64,000 nt of DNA, taken from the NCBI RefSeq assembly GCF_003324525.1, contig NZ_QGDC01000001.1, forward strand, positions 124,001 to 188,000, in the 5' to 3' direction. The translations under genes were made by a program, and so were the position numbers. Below the pieces are notes generated by a model, which saw only the letters and a program-made list of their open reading frames with translations, was not told the DNA's origin and made no database searches. Shown here piece after piece: positions 19,425-28,014 of this stretch. This DNA comes from Mucilaginibacter hurinus. GTDB lineage: Bacteria; Bacteroidota; Bacteroidia; Sphingobacteriales; Sphingobacteriaceae. Each line of letters starts with the position of its first letter. Positions within the stretch are counted from its first letter, which is position 1.

Positions 19425-19925
19425 ATGACTGCTACCAACAAAGTTTTAAACGATGAGTTACTAAGGCAAGTGTTTATACACAACCTTGACAGGCTATACT
19501 TTGGCAAACATTACCTTGTTACACATATTGACGATCTTGTACGCAGGGCTTCGTTCAGGTCGCTTAAACTCGCATTAGATGAATTTGCAGACGATATAAA
19601 GTTGCAAATAAAACGTATGGACGAAATATACCGTTTATTGAACGTGTCGCCATCCGATGCAAATTGCAATCCGATAAAAGCAATTGTGCGCGATAATTTT
19701 TGCCTGGACGAACCTAAGTCGCTTGATATATTAACCGATACCGACATTATCCTGTATATACAAATACTGGAACATTTGAGCATTACGGCATGCCGGCACT
19801 TAAAAACTATTGCGGTTTCGCTTAACTTTAAAGAAGCCGACCAGCTACTTACCGAATGCTTTGATGAATCAGTTGATAACGATAACCTTTTTATGCTGAT
19901 CAATAAAGAATACTACAAATCCTAA
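19425..19925 (+). CDS. DUF892 / YciF-like ferritin-fold protein
   Basis: 166 residues, all helical. The N terminus LNDELLRQVFIHNLDRLYFGK matches the DUF892 opening (given in short as FIHNLDRLYFGK), and the helices hold the acidic and His residues (FADDIKLQIKRM, YIQILEHLSI) that form a di-iron-like site in relatives. Members are induced by stress in other bacteria. The 245-base upstream gap is A+T-rich with no clear box. Confidence 0.82.
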   Translation: MTATNKVLNDELLRQVFIHNLDRLYFGKHYLVTHIDDLVRRASFRSLKLALDEFADDIKLQIKRMDEIYRLLNVSPSDANCNPIKAIVRDNFCLDEPKSLDILTDTDIILYIQILEHLSITACRHLKTIAVSLNFKEADQLLTECFDESVDNDNLFMLINKEYYKS

Positions 19926-19967
19926 GTTAATACTTGACTGCGCTATCATAAACTTTTGCTTTTTTAT

Positions 19968-19983
19968 AACTACCTTGGTAGTT
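19968..19983 (+). promoter_or_regulatory. Palindrome upstream of M1 peptidase gene
   Basis: AACTACCTTGGTAGTT is a perfect 7+7 palindrome 16 bases before the ATG. It contains a weak -7-like TACCTTGG, so it could be an operator over the promoter. Function is inferred only. Confidence 0.3.
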
Positions 19984-19999
19984 AATATAACTGACCCTC

Positions 20000-21874
20000 A
20001 TGAATTTTAAAAAAGTTATCCTCGTGGCTTTTTTAGCCACCGCTTTTGCAGAAACAGAAGCTCAAGGCTTATATATGCCACGTGATATTAAAGCTGCATA
20101 TAAAAAAGAAACCCGCTCGCCCAACGGTAAACCCGGTAAAAATTACTGGCAAAACCGCGCCAAATATAATATCACTATTACCGCTATCCCGCCGGACAGA
20201 AATATAAAGGGCACTGAAAAAATAGTTTACTACAATAACAGCCCTGATACGCTAAAGGCGTTGAATATAAAAATGATAATGAATATTCATAAGCCCGGCG
20301 CAACCCGATCATTGCCTGCAAGTGAAGAATACCTGGCAACCGGTATTAAAATTGACAGGTTTTTGGCCGGTGGCCAAAGCGTTTCATATACTAATACCTC
20401 GCCCAGCACTAATAAAATTATAAAGCTTCCCTCTGCGCTATTACCCAAAGATTCCGTAGTACTGGACATCGACTGGCACTTTCAGCTATCTGTTGAAAGC
20501 GGACGCGAAGGTATGCTGGATCCTACCACTTATTTCCTGGCGTACTTTTATCCGCGGGTATCTGTTTATGATGATTACGCAGGCTGGGACAATATTGAGT
20601 TTATTGACCGGCAGGAGTTTTACAATGACTTTAATGATTATGTATTAAATGTAAAAGTGCCTAAAAACTTTGTTGTATGGGCAACTGGAACGCTGCAAAA
20701 TACCCGCGAAGTACTGCAACCCGAATATGCCAAAAGGCTCGAAAAATCGTACACCAGCGACGCTACCATACGCATTGCAACCCCAAAAGACTACGAAAAG
20801 AAAAACATCACCGCGCAAAATGAGCTAAACACCTGGACCTGGACAGCTGATAACATCAGCGATGTTACGTTTGCCCTTAGCGATCATTATAACTGGGACG
20901 GCGCAAGCGTGGTTGTTGATCCAAAAACCAGGCGTCGTGCCAGCATGCAGGCGGTGTATGCAGATAGTGCCGCCGATTTTCATCAGGCAGTGCAATTTGG
21001 CCGCCAGAGTTTAAGGCTGCTGTCAAACACATGGCCGGGTATACCCTACCCTTTCCCTAAAATGACAACTGTGATGGGGCTTGCTGATATGGAGTACCCC
21101 ATGATGTGTAATGACAGCCATAACGACGACCCTGATTTTACGCGTTTTATACAGGACCATGAAATTGCGCATACCTATATGCCGTTTTACATGGGTATAA
21201 ATGAAACACGCTACGCGTTTATGGACGAGGGCTGGGCTACTACGTTTGAATATCTTATAGGGCAGCTTATATCAGGCAAACCTAAGGCCGACTCCCTTTA
21301 TAAAAAATTCAGGGTGGAACGTTGGATTCACAGTACGGCTACGCACCAGGATTTACCTGTTATAACACCAAGTAACGAGCTAACCAGGGGTTACGGTAAC
21401 AATGCTTACGTAAAACCGTCATTAAGTTACCTGGCCCTTAAGGATATGCTTGGCGACGATCTGTTTAAAAAATCATTGCATGGATTTATGGATCGCTGGA
21501 ATGGTAAGCACCCTATCCCGTGGGACTTTTTTAATTCCATGAGTGATGTTTCGGGACGCGACCTCACCTGGTTTTTTAACAATTGGTTTTTTAGCAACCA
21601 TTACATTGACCTTAGCGTGGAAAACGGCACTAAAACTAATAACGGATACACTATCAATGTACAAAATTTAGGCGGGTTTGCTATACCTTTTGACGTTAAA
21701 GTAACGTTTACTGACGGCACCACGCAAACCTTGCACCAGACACCTGCAGTATGGCAGGCTAATCAAAAAAAGGTATCGGTAACTGTACCCACTGCAAAAA
21801 ATATCAAAACCGTGATTATTGACGGCGGCATATTTTTAGATGCAGACACAAGCAATAACAGCTTTACCATGTAA
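20000..21874 (+). CDS. Secreted M1-family (gluzincin) metallopeptidase
   Basis: 624 residues. A signal peptide ends near TEAQG (residue 23). The zinc site is HEIAH (His387, Glu388, His391) with the third ligand Glu410 in DEGWA, the exact HExxH-x18-E spacing of family M1. The exopeptidase motif reads GLADMEYPMM in place of GAMEN, as in many Bacteroidota relatives. The C terminus carries a beta domain (SVENGTKTNNGYTINVQNLGG, shortened) that may be a carbohydrate- or peptide-binding fold. It is monocistronic with a strong terminator. Confidence 0.94.
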   Translation: MNFKKVILVAFLATAFAETEAQGLYMPRDIKAAYKKETRSPNGKPGKNYWQNRAKYNITITAIPPDRNIKGTEKIVYYNNSPDTLKALNIKMIMNIHKPGATRSLPASEEYLATGIKIDRFLAGGQSVSYTNTSPSTNKIIKLPSALLPKDSVVLDIDWHFQLSVESGREGMLDPTTYFLAYFYPRVSVYDDYAGWDNIEFIDRQEFYNDFNDYVLNVKVPKNFVVWATGTLQNTREVLQPEYAKRLEKSYTSDATIRIATPKDYEKKNITAQNELNTWTWTADNISDVTFALSDHYNWDGASVVVDPKTRRRASMQAVYADSAADFHQAVQFGRQSLRLLSNTWPGIPYPFPKMTTVMGLADMEYPMMCNDSHNDDPDFTRFIQDHEIAHTYMPFYMGINETRYAFMDEGWATTFEYLIGQLISGKPKADSLYKKFRVERWIHSTATHQDLPVITPSNELTRGYGNNAYVKPSLSYLALKDMLGDDLFKKSLHGFMDRWNGKHPIPWDFFNSMSDVSGRDLTWFFNNWFFSNHYIDLSVENGTKTNNGYTINVQNLGGFAIPFDVKVTFTDGTTQTLHQTPAVWQANQKKVSVTVPTAKNIKTVIIDGGIFLDADTSNNSFTM

Positions 21875-21893
21875 AACTGTAGTATTTTCAAAT

Positions 21894-21924
21894 AAAAAAA
21901 CCGGCTATTGCAGCCGGTTTTTTT
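21894..21924. terminator. Bidirectional terminator between M1 peptidase and YtxH genes
   Basis: AAAAAAACCGGCT pairs with AGCCGGTTTTTTT around ATTGC, so both strands end in a run of Ts. It serves two convergent genes. Confidence 0.9.
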
Positions 21925-21942
21925 GTTAGTATATAGTTTGCC

Positions 21943-22329
21943 TTAAGCGCCCTGCACTCTGTCATTTACGTGGTTAGCGCCGCTTCTTACAGCATCTTTG
22001 GCGTCCTCATATTTGTTTTTGGCCCTGGCAATGGTATCACCGGCTTCAGACCGCACAGTATCAACCAGCGTATCAGTATAGTCGGATGCATTGTCTACCG
22101 CGCCGTTAAACTTTGATTTAGCCTTATCCACAATACCGCTACCGTACTCTTTTGCATCGTGGGCAACAGTCCGGGCTTTTTCCTTGGCACCGTCTACCAG
22201 GTCGCTTAAATAATCTGCTATTTCGTCGCGTGTTGCTTTACCACTATCGGGGGCTAATAATAAAGCCGCTGTGGCGCCCGCTGCTGCACCTATTAAAAGT
22301 GCCGCAATTAATTTTGTCTGATCTTTCAT
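21943..22329 (-). CDS. YtxH-domain membrane-associated protein
   Basis: 128 residues. An N-terminal Gly/Ala-rich membrane helix (LIAALLIGAAAGATAALLLAP) is followed by a long amphipathic helix of K/A/D/E repeats, the pattern of YtxH/gas-vesicle-like general stress proteins. The gene sits alone, convergent with the M1 peptidase gene. Function unknown; stress response is likely from the family. Confidence 0.88.
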   Translation of the reverse strand: MKDQTKLIAALLIGAAAGATAALLLAPDSGKATRDEIADYLSDLVDGAKEKARTVAHDAKEYGSGIVDKAKSKFNGAVDNASDYTDTLVDTVRSEAGDTIARAKNKYEDAKDAVRSGANHVNDRVQGA

Positions 22330-22527
22330 GTCTTCTTCCTTTTATGTAGATGTTCCTATGTGTAACAAGATAATATAGTGTTGGTTTAGATTATTTTACA
22401 AAAACAGAACGCGGTTGTGAGATCGGGGGCGCTTATCATTTTAAAAGCCATACATAACCCATCATGGAGCGTCACGGACAATATCGCAACTAAGTTTAAA
22501 AACGCTGTAAATAGCCCATATGCGTTA

Positions 22528-22558
22528 TTGACCAACCCGTGTTATTCAGATTCCTTTG
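22528..22558 (+). promoter_or_regulatory. -33/-7 promoter of lipoprotein gene
   Basis: TTG at 22528-22530 and TTCCTTTG at 22551-22558 (one mismatch), 20 bases apart. This places the transcript start just before the preferred ATG at 22588 and argues against the longer reading frame. Confidence 0.5.
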
Positions 22559-22587
22559 CAACTATAAATCAAACAACAATTATCGTT

Positions 22588-23553
22588 ATGACGAAAAAAT
22601 TTACCTTAGCCGCATTACTGGCTCTAATTTTATTTGGCTGTTCAAAAAACAACAACAACCCCGGGCCCGAGGAAGAAAACCCAACCGGCGCCAACTCGAC
22701 TGTTTTTTACGCCGACACCTTCAGGGTTTATAAAACTGATATGGCAGGCGGCGATCGCAAACTTGTTGTTGATGAGGACATCAAATCAGGCAATAATTAT
22801 ATTGGTTACTTAACCACTATTCCGGGTAAAGGTAAAGTGGTTTATACATATACCACCGGATACCAGGATGGCACAAGCATCCGCATTGTAAATGCCGATG
22901 GCAGTGAGAAAAAAATACTTAAAACGATACCTGCAGGCACCACTATTCTTTTTATTAAAGGTGTTGGCAACCAGATTTTTTACCGCACGGGTGTATATAA
23001 CGGCACATCAGTTACCACCAAAACATATGCTATGGATGCCGACGGCAGTAATGATAAAGAACTGACTGGCATACCTAATGGCGGGTCGATTACTGAAACG
23101 CAAATAAGCAGCGAGGGCAAAGGCATTTTAAGCGACGATGGTTATTTTATGAAACTTGACAATGGCGTATTTAAGGAAGCAGAAAGTTTTTACGCCTTTA
23201 AAGCAGCCGACAAAACCGACATGTATGATATAGCAATTTCTGCCGATGCCAGCAAAGGGGCTTTTCTATATAAAATAACTGATACTAAATACGAAATACG
23301 GATTAAGGATTTATCCGCAACGTCGTCATTCAGTACGCTGTATACACTTAATTTACCGGCGGCCGCTTCCCGTTCAGTTAATATTTTGTGGGTTAACGGT
23401 AACAAAAACGTTATGGTTTACTGGGGCAAGTTCACAATTCCCACAGGTTCTCCGGACGATTACACCCAGTGTGAACTAATTGACGCTTCTACAGGTAAAG
23501 CAACCATCTGGAAATTTACCGGTGATGAAATAGGAAATGTAGTTGCAGACTAA
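22588..23553 (+). CDS. Secreted lipoprotein with TolB-like propeller repeats
   Basis: 321 residues from the ATG at 22588. The frame is open 57 codons upstream, but the lipoprotein signal MTKKFTLAALLALILFGC starts here and a promoter lies inside the longer version. Residues ~40-320 hold PD40/TolB-like strands (RVYKTDMAGGDRKLVV, YAMDADGSNDKELTG, RIVNADGSEKKIL). These are typical of a cell-surface beta-propeller of unknown role. Confidence 0.8.
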   Translation: MTKKFTLAALLALILFGCSKNNNNPGPEEENPTGANSTVFYADTFRVYKTDMAGGDRKLVVDEDIKSGNNYIGYLTTIPGKGKVVYTYTTGYQDGTSIRIVNADGSEKKILKTIPAGTTILFIKGVGNQIFYRTGVYNGTSVTTKTYAMDADGSNDKELTGIPNGGSITETQISSEGKGILSDDGYFMKLDNGVFKEAESFYAFKAADKTDMYDIAISADASKGAFLYKITDTKYEIRIKDLSATSSFSTLYTLNLPAAASRSVNILWVNGNKNVMVYWGKFTIPTGSPDDYTQCELIDASTGKATIWKFTGDEIGNVVAD

Positions 23554-23578
23554 CTTTTTTATAGCTGCAAAGCTAAAC

Positions 23579-23615
23579 ACACCAAGCGCAAAGCTTTCTG
23601 CTTTGCGCTTGGTGT
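23579..23615. terminator. Long perfect hairpin between convergent genes (terminator-like)
   Basis: A 16-bp perfect inverted repeat (ACACCAAGCGCAAAGC and its complement) around a TTTCT loop, between a lipoprotein gene and a small minus-strand gene. There is no T-tract, so it may act by structure or be a repeat unit. Confidence 0.6.
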
Positions 23616-23634
23616 TATACCAGAACGACGGGAT

Positions 23635-23871
23635 TTAATCCCACACAATATACCATTTGCCGTCGTCGGTTTTGGCGTAGTTTAACCCGTCGGTCATTTC
23701 ATAAACATCACGCGCCTGCACGGCATCGTAATAATTCCGCTTCTCATAAACACGTATACCATTATTTTCGGCGGTAAGATGTACCATAAGCGCGTTTAGC
23801 GTTGGCGCCACATCTTCAAGCCTACGGTACTCTCCTTCTTTTACAAATGCTGAACTCATACTCTTCAGCAT
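23635..23871 (-). CDS. Conserved-looking small hypothetical protein
   Basis: 78 residues (or 74 from the second Met at 23859, SSAFVKEGEY). It has no signal peptide and mixes charged and aromatic residues with an NNGIRVYEKR segment and a C-terminal DDGKWYIVWD strand. I do not recognise the family. The frame is uninterrupted and ends beside a strong hairpin, which supports a real gene. Confidence 0.6.
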   Translation of the reverse strand: MLKSMSSAFVKEGEYRRLEDVAPTLNALMVHLTAENNGIRVYEKRNYYDAVQARDVYEMTDGLNYAKTDDGKWYIVWD

Positions 23872-23954
23872 TCAAACAACGTACCAACATTTCAATTGAT
23901 TAATTTTCAGGCTTCTAATTGTATAATCCAAAATATATACTGCTAAAGGTTTAT

Positions 23955-23962
23955 TAGCTTTG
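23955..23962 (+). promoter_or_regulatory. Candidate -7 box (TAGCTTTG) for VOC gene
   Basis: A perfect TAnnTTTG match 16 bases before the ATG at 23979, predicting a leader of about 10 bases. Confidence 0.5.
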
Positions 23963-23978
23963 AAAAAAAGATTTCAAT

Positions 23979-24347
23979 ATGGCAAAGCTTGTTACGGGGT
24001 TTGGTGGTTTTTTCTTCAGGGCTAATGATGCGGCGACACTAGGAAAATGGTACGAAGAACATTTTGGCATAAACAGTATGCAAAGCACCGATGTATGGCG
24101 GCAGGCTGAGGGCCCAACTGTATTCGCACCTTTTAAAAAGGATACTGATTATTTTGGTAATATGCAGCAGCAATTTATGCTTAACCTGCGTGTTAGTGAT
24201 CTGGACGTCCTGTTGCAACAGCTTAGGGCCGCCGACGTGCGTATTGATGAAAAGACACACCAGGACGAGATAGGTAAATTTGCTTGGGTATATGATCCTG
24301 AAGGCAATAAAATTGAGCTTTGGGAGCCTGGCGAAAAATACCGTTAA
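23979..24347 (+). CDS. VOC-superfamily (glyoxalase/bleomycin-resistance fold) protein
   Basis: 122 residues, one VOC domain. The two beta-alpha-beta-beta-beta modules are visible: FFFRANDAATLGKWYEEHFG at the start and FAWVYDPEGNKIELWEP at the end, where the terminal Glu is a usual metal ligand. Substrate is unknown; such proteins in Bacteroidota are often annotated as lactoylglutathione-lyase-like. It is monocistronic. Confidence 0.88.
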   Translation: MAKLVTGFGGFFFRANDAATLGKWYEEHFGINSMQSTDVWRQAEGPTVFAPFKKDTDYFGNMQQQFMLNLRVSDLDVLLQQLRAADVRIDEKTHQDEIGKFAWVYDPEGNKIELWEPGEKYR

Positions 24348-24494
24348 ACCACTCCTTCCTGATAACCTGGCTAACCTATAAGCCTCTGCTGACTTACCGG
24401 TTATAGGCAATCAATTAAGGGCTTATCAAAAAGATATTTATCCTGACATTATAACCGCATTATCAGCGTTATAGGCGTATACTTTTATTTTTTT

Positions 24495-24502
24495 TACTTT
24501 TG
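24495..24502 (+). promoter_or_regulatory. Candidate -7 box (TACTTTTG), leaderless TonB-receptor gene
   Basis: A perfect TAnnTTTG ending six bases before the ATG at 24509. The in-frame TTG used to extend the frame is part of this box. Confidence 0.55.
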
Positions 24503-24508
24503 CCGCGC

Positions 24509-26842
24509 ATGCAAAACAAATATATTTTCAATCTATTTTTCCTTATCGGCATTTTACTTACCCTGCCTGCCCAGGCTCAAAAACGTCATACCATAAGTGG
24601 TACGGTACGTGATGGGGCAACAGGCGAAACACTGATAGGCGCCAGCGTTCGTATCCAGGGTAATGCAGGCCAGTCTGTTACTATTACCAACAGTTATGGC
24701 TTTTATTCCCTTACCCAGCCGGATGGCGAATATGATTTGGTGGTAACTTATACAGGCTATCAAACCTATACCAAAAAAGTTAGCCTGGCGGCAAGTTCAA
24801 CCATTAACATTGAGCTTACGGCCGGCTCAGAATTGCAGGAGGTGGTAATTTCAGCCAGCGACCGGAAAAACGAAAATGTACGCAGCCCGCAAATGGGCCT
24901 CGACAAGCTGAATATGAAAGATCTTGATAACGTGCCTGTGATATTTGGTGAAAAGGACGTATTGAAGACCATACAGCTGCTGCCGGGCGTAAAATCAGGC
25001 GGTGAAGGTACAACCGGTTTTTTTGTACGTGGTGGCGCGGCCGACCAAAACCTTATATTGCTTGATGAAGCAACGGTATACAATTCATCGCACCTGCTGG
25101 GTTTTTTCAGCACCTTTAATGCCGACGCTATCAAGGATGTAAGCCTGTATAAAGGCGGCATGCCATCGCAATACGGCGGTCGCCTTTCGTCAGTACTCGA
25201 TGTAAAAATGCAGGACGGTAACAATAAGGAGTTTGGCTTTGAAGGTGGAATAGGCCTCATCGCGTCGCGCATAAAAGCCGAGGGTCCGCTGGTTAAAAAC
25301 CGCGGATCGTTTATGTTTAGCGCCCGGCGCACTTATATCGACCTTTTGCTGCAGGCCTCGCCAGACTCGGCAGTTAAGGGTAACAAGTTGAATTTTTACG
25401 ACATCAATGCTAAATTGAATTATAAGTTTGACGACAAAAACACCATTTATTTATCAGGATATTTTGGACGGGATAATATTGGTATAAAAAACCTTTTTGA
25501 AAACAACTGGGGTAATACTACTGCTACCATACGCCTTAACCATGTGTTTAACAGCCGCCTGTTCTCCAACACCTCATTCATTTATAACAAATACAACTAC
25601 GCTGTAAGCCTGCTTGATGAGGATAACAATATCAACGTCACCTCGCTCATTCGTGACTTTAACCTAAAACAGGATTTCCAGTATTTTAGCGATAAGCACA
25701 TACTCCGCTTCGGCTTCCAGGGCACGCATCATCGCATTGCCCCGTCAGATATTACTACATCAGGTAAATCCAGCTTTAACCCGCTAACCATTGAAAACCG
25801 TTACGGTATCGAGACAGCGCTATATCTTTCGGATGAATGGAAAGTTAGCGATCAGCTGCATTTTTTATACGGTGCACGTCTCAGCGGTTTTTCATTGTTA
25901 GGGCCGGGTACGTTTGACACTTACAATGCAGAGGGCGAAGTAACTTCGTCAAAAACATATAACAGCGGGCAATTTGTTAAAAGCTATTTTTACCTCGAAC
26001 CGCGCTTTTCGGCCAGCTACAGTCTTAATGATGAAAATTCCATAAAGGCATCGTACAATCGGAACACGCAAAATATACACATACTTAGTAACGCTAACAC
26101 CAGCTCACCTACCGACCAGTACGTGATGAGCAGCAACAATATCAAACCTGAAATTGGCGACCAGGTAGCTATGGGTTACTTTAAAAATGCAAAAGATAAC
26201 ACGTTTGAATTTTCTGCCGAGGTGTATTATAAATGGCTGCAAAACCAGATTGAGTATAAAAATGGCGCAGAGCTGATTGCCAATGCCAATGTTGAGTCTG
26301 AACTGTTATATGGTACAGGCAGGGCTTACGGATTGGAGTTATATGCCAAGAAAACAAAAGGCCGGCTTACCGGCTGGATAAGCTATACGCTGTCGCGTAC
26401 AGAGCGTAAGTTTGATGAGCTGAACGGGGGAAACTATTTTGCAGCCCGGCAGGATCGCACGCACGATGTTGCGCTGGTAGGCATATTTAACCTTAACAAG
26501 CGTTGGTCTTTTTCAGCAAATTACATATATAATACGGGTAACGCGGTTACTTACCCGGCCGGTAAATATAATTTGGGCGGGCTAACAACCTATTATTACA
26601 CCGAGCGTAACGCCAACCGCATGCCGCATACCACCCGTTTAGATATAAGTGCAACGCTTAAGGGAAAAGAAACGAAGAAATTTAAATCAAGCTGGTCTTT
26701 CAGCTTATACAACGCTTTAAACAGGCATAATCCTTACGCCATACAATTCCGGGATAAAAAGGACGACCCCAGCCGTACAGAAGCGGTGCAGATTGCCTTG
26801 TTCGGTATAATTCCATCAGTAACCTGGAACTTTAAGTTTTAA
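24509..26842 (+). CDS. TonB-dependent outer-membrane receptor
   Basis: 777 residues from the ATG at 24509. A signal peptide ends at PAQAQ (about 23). Residues ~28-110 are a carboxypeptidase-regulatory-like domain (TISGTVRDGATGETLIGASV), then a plug domain with GGEGTTGFFVRGGAADQNL and the STFNADAIKDVSLYKGGMPSQYGGR segment (shortened), then a ~22-strand barrel ending in an aromatic residue (VTWNFKF). It is not of the SusC type with a SusD partner. A DUF4249 lipoprotein gene starts four bases after its stop, so the two form an uptake operon for an unknown ligand. Confidence 0.95.
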   Translation: MQNKYIFNLFFLIGILLTLPAQAQKRHTISGTVRDGATGETLIGASVRIQGNAGQSVTITNSYGFYSLTQPDGEYDLVVTYTGYQTYTKKVSLAASSTINIELTAGSELQEVVISASDRKNENVRSPQMGLDKLNMKDLDNVPVIFGEKDVLKTIQLLPGVKSGGEGTTGFFVRGGAADQNLILLDEATVYNSSHLLGFFSTFNADAIKDVSLYKGGMPSQYGGRLSSVLDVKMQDGNNKEFGFEGGIGLIASRIKAEGPLVKNRGSFMFSARRTYIDLLLQASPDSAVKGNKLNFYDINAKLNYKFDDKNTIYLSGYFGRDNIGIKNLFENNWGNTTATIRLNHVFNSRLFSNTSFIYNKYNYAVSLLDEDNNINVTSLIRDFNLKQDFQYFSDKHILRFGFQGTHHRIAPSDITTSGKSSFNPLTIENRYGIETALYLSDEWKVSDQLHFLYGARLSGFSLLGPGTFDTYNAEGEVTSSKTYNSGQFVKSYFYLEPRFSASYSLNDENSIKASYNRNTQNIHILSNANTSSPTDQYVMSSNNIKPEIGDQVAMGYFKNAKDNTFEFSAEVYYKWLQNQIEYKNGAELIANANVESELLYGTGRAYGLELYAKKTKGRLTGWISYTLSRTERKFDELNGGNYFAARQDRTHDVALVGIFNLNKRWSFSANYIYNTGNAVTYPAGKYNLGGLTTYYYTERNANRMPHTTRLDISATLKGKETKKFKSSWSFSLYNALNRHNPYAIQFRDKKDDPSRTEAVQIALFGIIPSVTWNFKF

Positions 26843-26845
26843 CAG

Positions 26846-27655
26846 ATGCTAAAGAAAATAATATATACGCTTTTTATGGCCGGCAGCGGCTTACTCTTTA
26901 CCTCATGTGAGAAGGTGATAGACGTAGATATAAAAGAGCCGCCTAATCAGCTTGTAATTGAGGGAAATATTACCGATGTATCCGGCACACAAACCATAAA
27001 ACTCAGCCAGTCTGTGCCGTATACCGACACCAACATTTACCCGCCGGTAAGCGGTGCCGTTGTAACCGTTAGTGATGATACCGGCAACACCTGGACGTTT
27101 ACGGAAACTGAACCTGGCCAATATACTTTTGGCCCGCTGCAGGGCGTAGCAGGCCGTAAATACACTATGACTGTAACGTTAGACAACAAAACCTATACAG
27201 CTACATCAATCATGCCCCAGGCTGTGCCTGTTGACTCATTGAGCATTACGAAAATTAGCTTTGGCAGCACTGAAATAAAAACGGTAGCTGTACATTACAC
27301 CGACCCCGCGGGCATAGCCAATCAATACAGGTATGTAATGCGTATTAATGGTGTTTTAACCAAACGCATATATGCGAGTAATGACCGGCTGCAGGATGGC
27401 AAACCTATAAAAGAACAGCTATTTTACGGAAGGGATGATGACAATAAGGAGCTTGAATCGGGCGATGTAGTTGAGGTAGAAATGCAGGGAATTGATATGC
27501 CGGTGTTTAAGTACTGGTTTACACTAAGCCAGCAAACTCAGCGTGGTCCGGGTGGCGGTGTAACCCCGGGCAACCCGCCATCAAATATAAGCGGTGGTGT
27601 GCTGGGTTATTTTAGCGCCCACACAACTCAAATAGAGAGCATTACAGTAGATTAA
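26846..27655 (+). CDS. DUF4249-family lipoprotein, partner of the TonB receptor
   Basis: 269 residues. The lipoprotein signal has the FTSC lipobox near residue 20, followed by EKVIDVDIKEPPNQLVIEGN, the DUF4249 start signature. The body consists of Ig-like beta strands, with a long RGPGGGVTPGNPP loop near the C terminus. These lipoproteins cap a TonB receptor on the cell surface; the operon position agrees. Confidence 0.92.
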   Translation: MLKKIIYTLFMAGSGLLFTSCEKVIDVDIKEPPNQLVIEGNITDVSGTQTIKLSQSVPYTDTNIYPPVSGAVVTVSDDTGNTWTFTETEPGQYTFGPLQGVAGRKYTMTVTLDNKTYTATSIMPQAVPVDSLSITKISFGSTEIKTVAVHYTDPAGIANQYRYVMRINGVLTKRIYASNDRLQDGKPIKEQLFYGRDDDNKELESGDVVEVEMQGIDMPVFKYWFTLSQQTQRGPGGGVTPGNPPSNISGGVLGYFSAHTTQIESITVD

Positions 27656-27661
27656 ATGCCA

Positions 27662-27695
27662 TAAAAAAAGCACCCTGCTAATAACGGGGTGCTTT
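27662..27695. terminator. Bidirectional terminator, DUF4249 and cold-shock genes
   Basis: AAAGCACCC pairs with GGGTGCTTT; a run of As on the left makes the minus-strand transcript (the cold-shock gene) end in seven or more Ts. Confidence 0.85.
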
Positions 27696-27720
27696 GTACG
27701 ATTTTAATGGTATATTATGA

Positions 27721-27915
27721 TTATAATACTTTTACATTTACCGCATTAAGGCCTTTTCTGCCGTTCTCAACTTCAAATTCTACTTTGTCGTTTTCACGGA
27801 TCTCGTCAATAAGACCTGTTGAATGAACAAATACGTCCTGGCCACCAGCATCCGGTGTAATAAAACCAAAACCTTTTGTTTCATTAAAAAATTTAACTGT
27901 TCCTTGTTTTTGCAT
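27721..27915 (-). CDS. Cold-shock domain protein
   Basis: 64 residues from the ATG at 27915. An upstream in-frame ATG adds nine unlikely residues. It is a single OB-fold with RNP1 KGFGFI and RNP2 VFVHST, plus the C-terminal GPxAxxV-like ending [10 protein letters not shown]. It binds single-stranded RNA/DNA and acts as an RNA chaperone. It has its own terminator and is monocistronic; the A+T-rich 5' leader is about 30 bases long. Confidence 0.95.
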   Translation of the reverse strand: MQKQGTVKFFNETKGFGFITPDAGGQDVFVHSTGLIDEIRENDKVEFEVENGRKGLNAVNVKVL

Positions 27916-28014
27916 TATATTATTATTTATTAAAGCGTGCAAGGTAGGTATAATAATCCGTATAAAAGCAAATATTAAATTATACTTGCTTTACTGCCTA
28001 ACTCGCCGGGAGTG

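Noticed and set aside
20000..21874. Loss of the GAMEN motif in the M1 peptidase
   Set aside because: GLADMEYPMM replaces it as in many Bacteroidota M1 relatives, and the zinc ligands are intact.
22417..22587. Extra 57-residue N terminus of the lipoprotein at 22588
   Set aside because: The region carries a -33/-7 promoter, and the true signal peptide begins at 22588.
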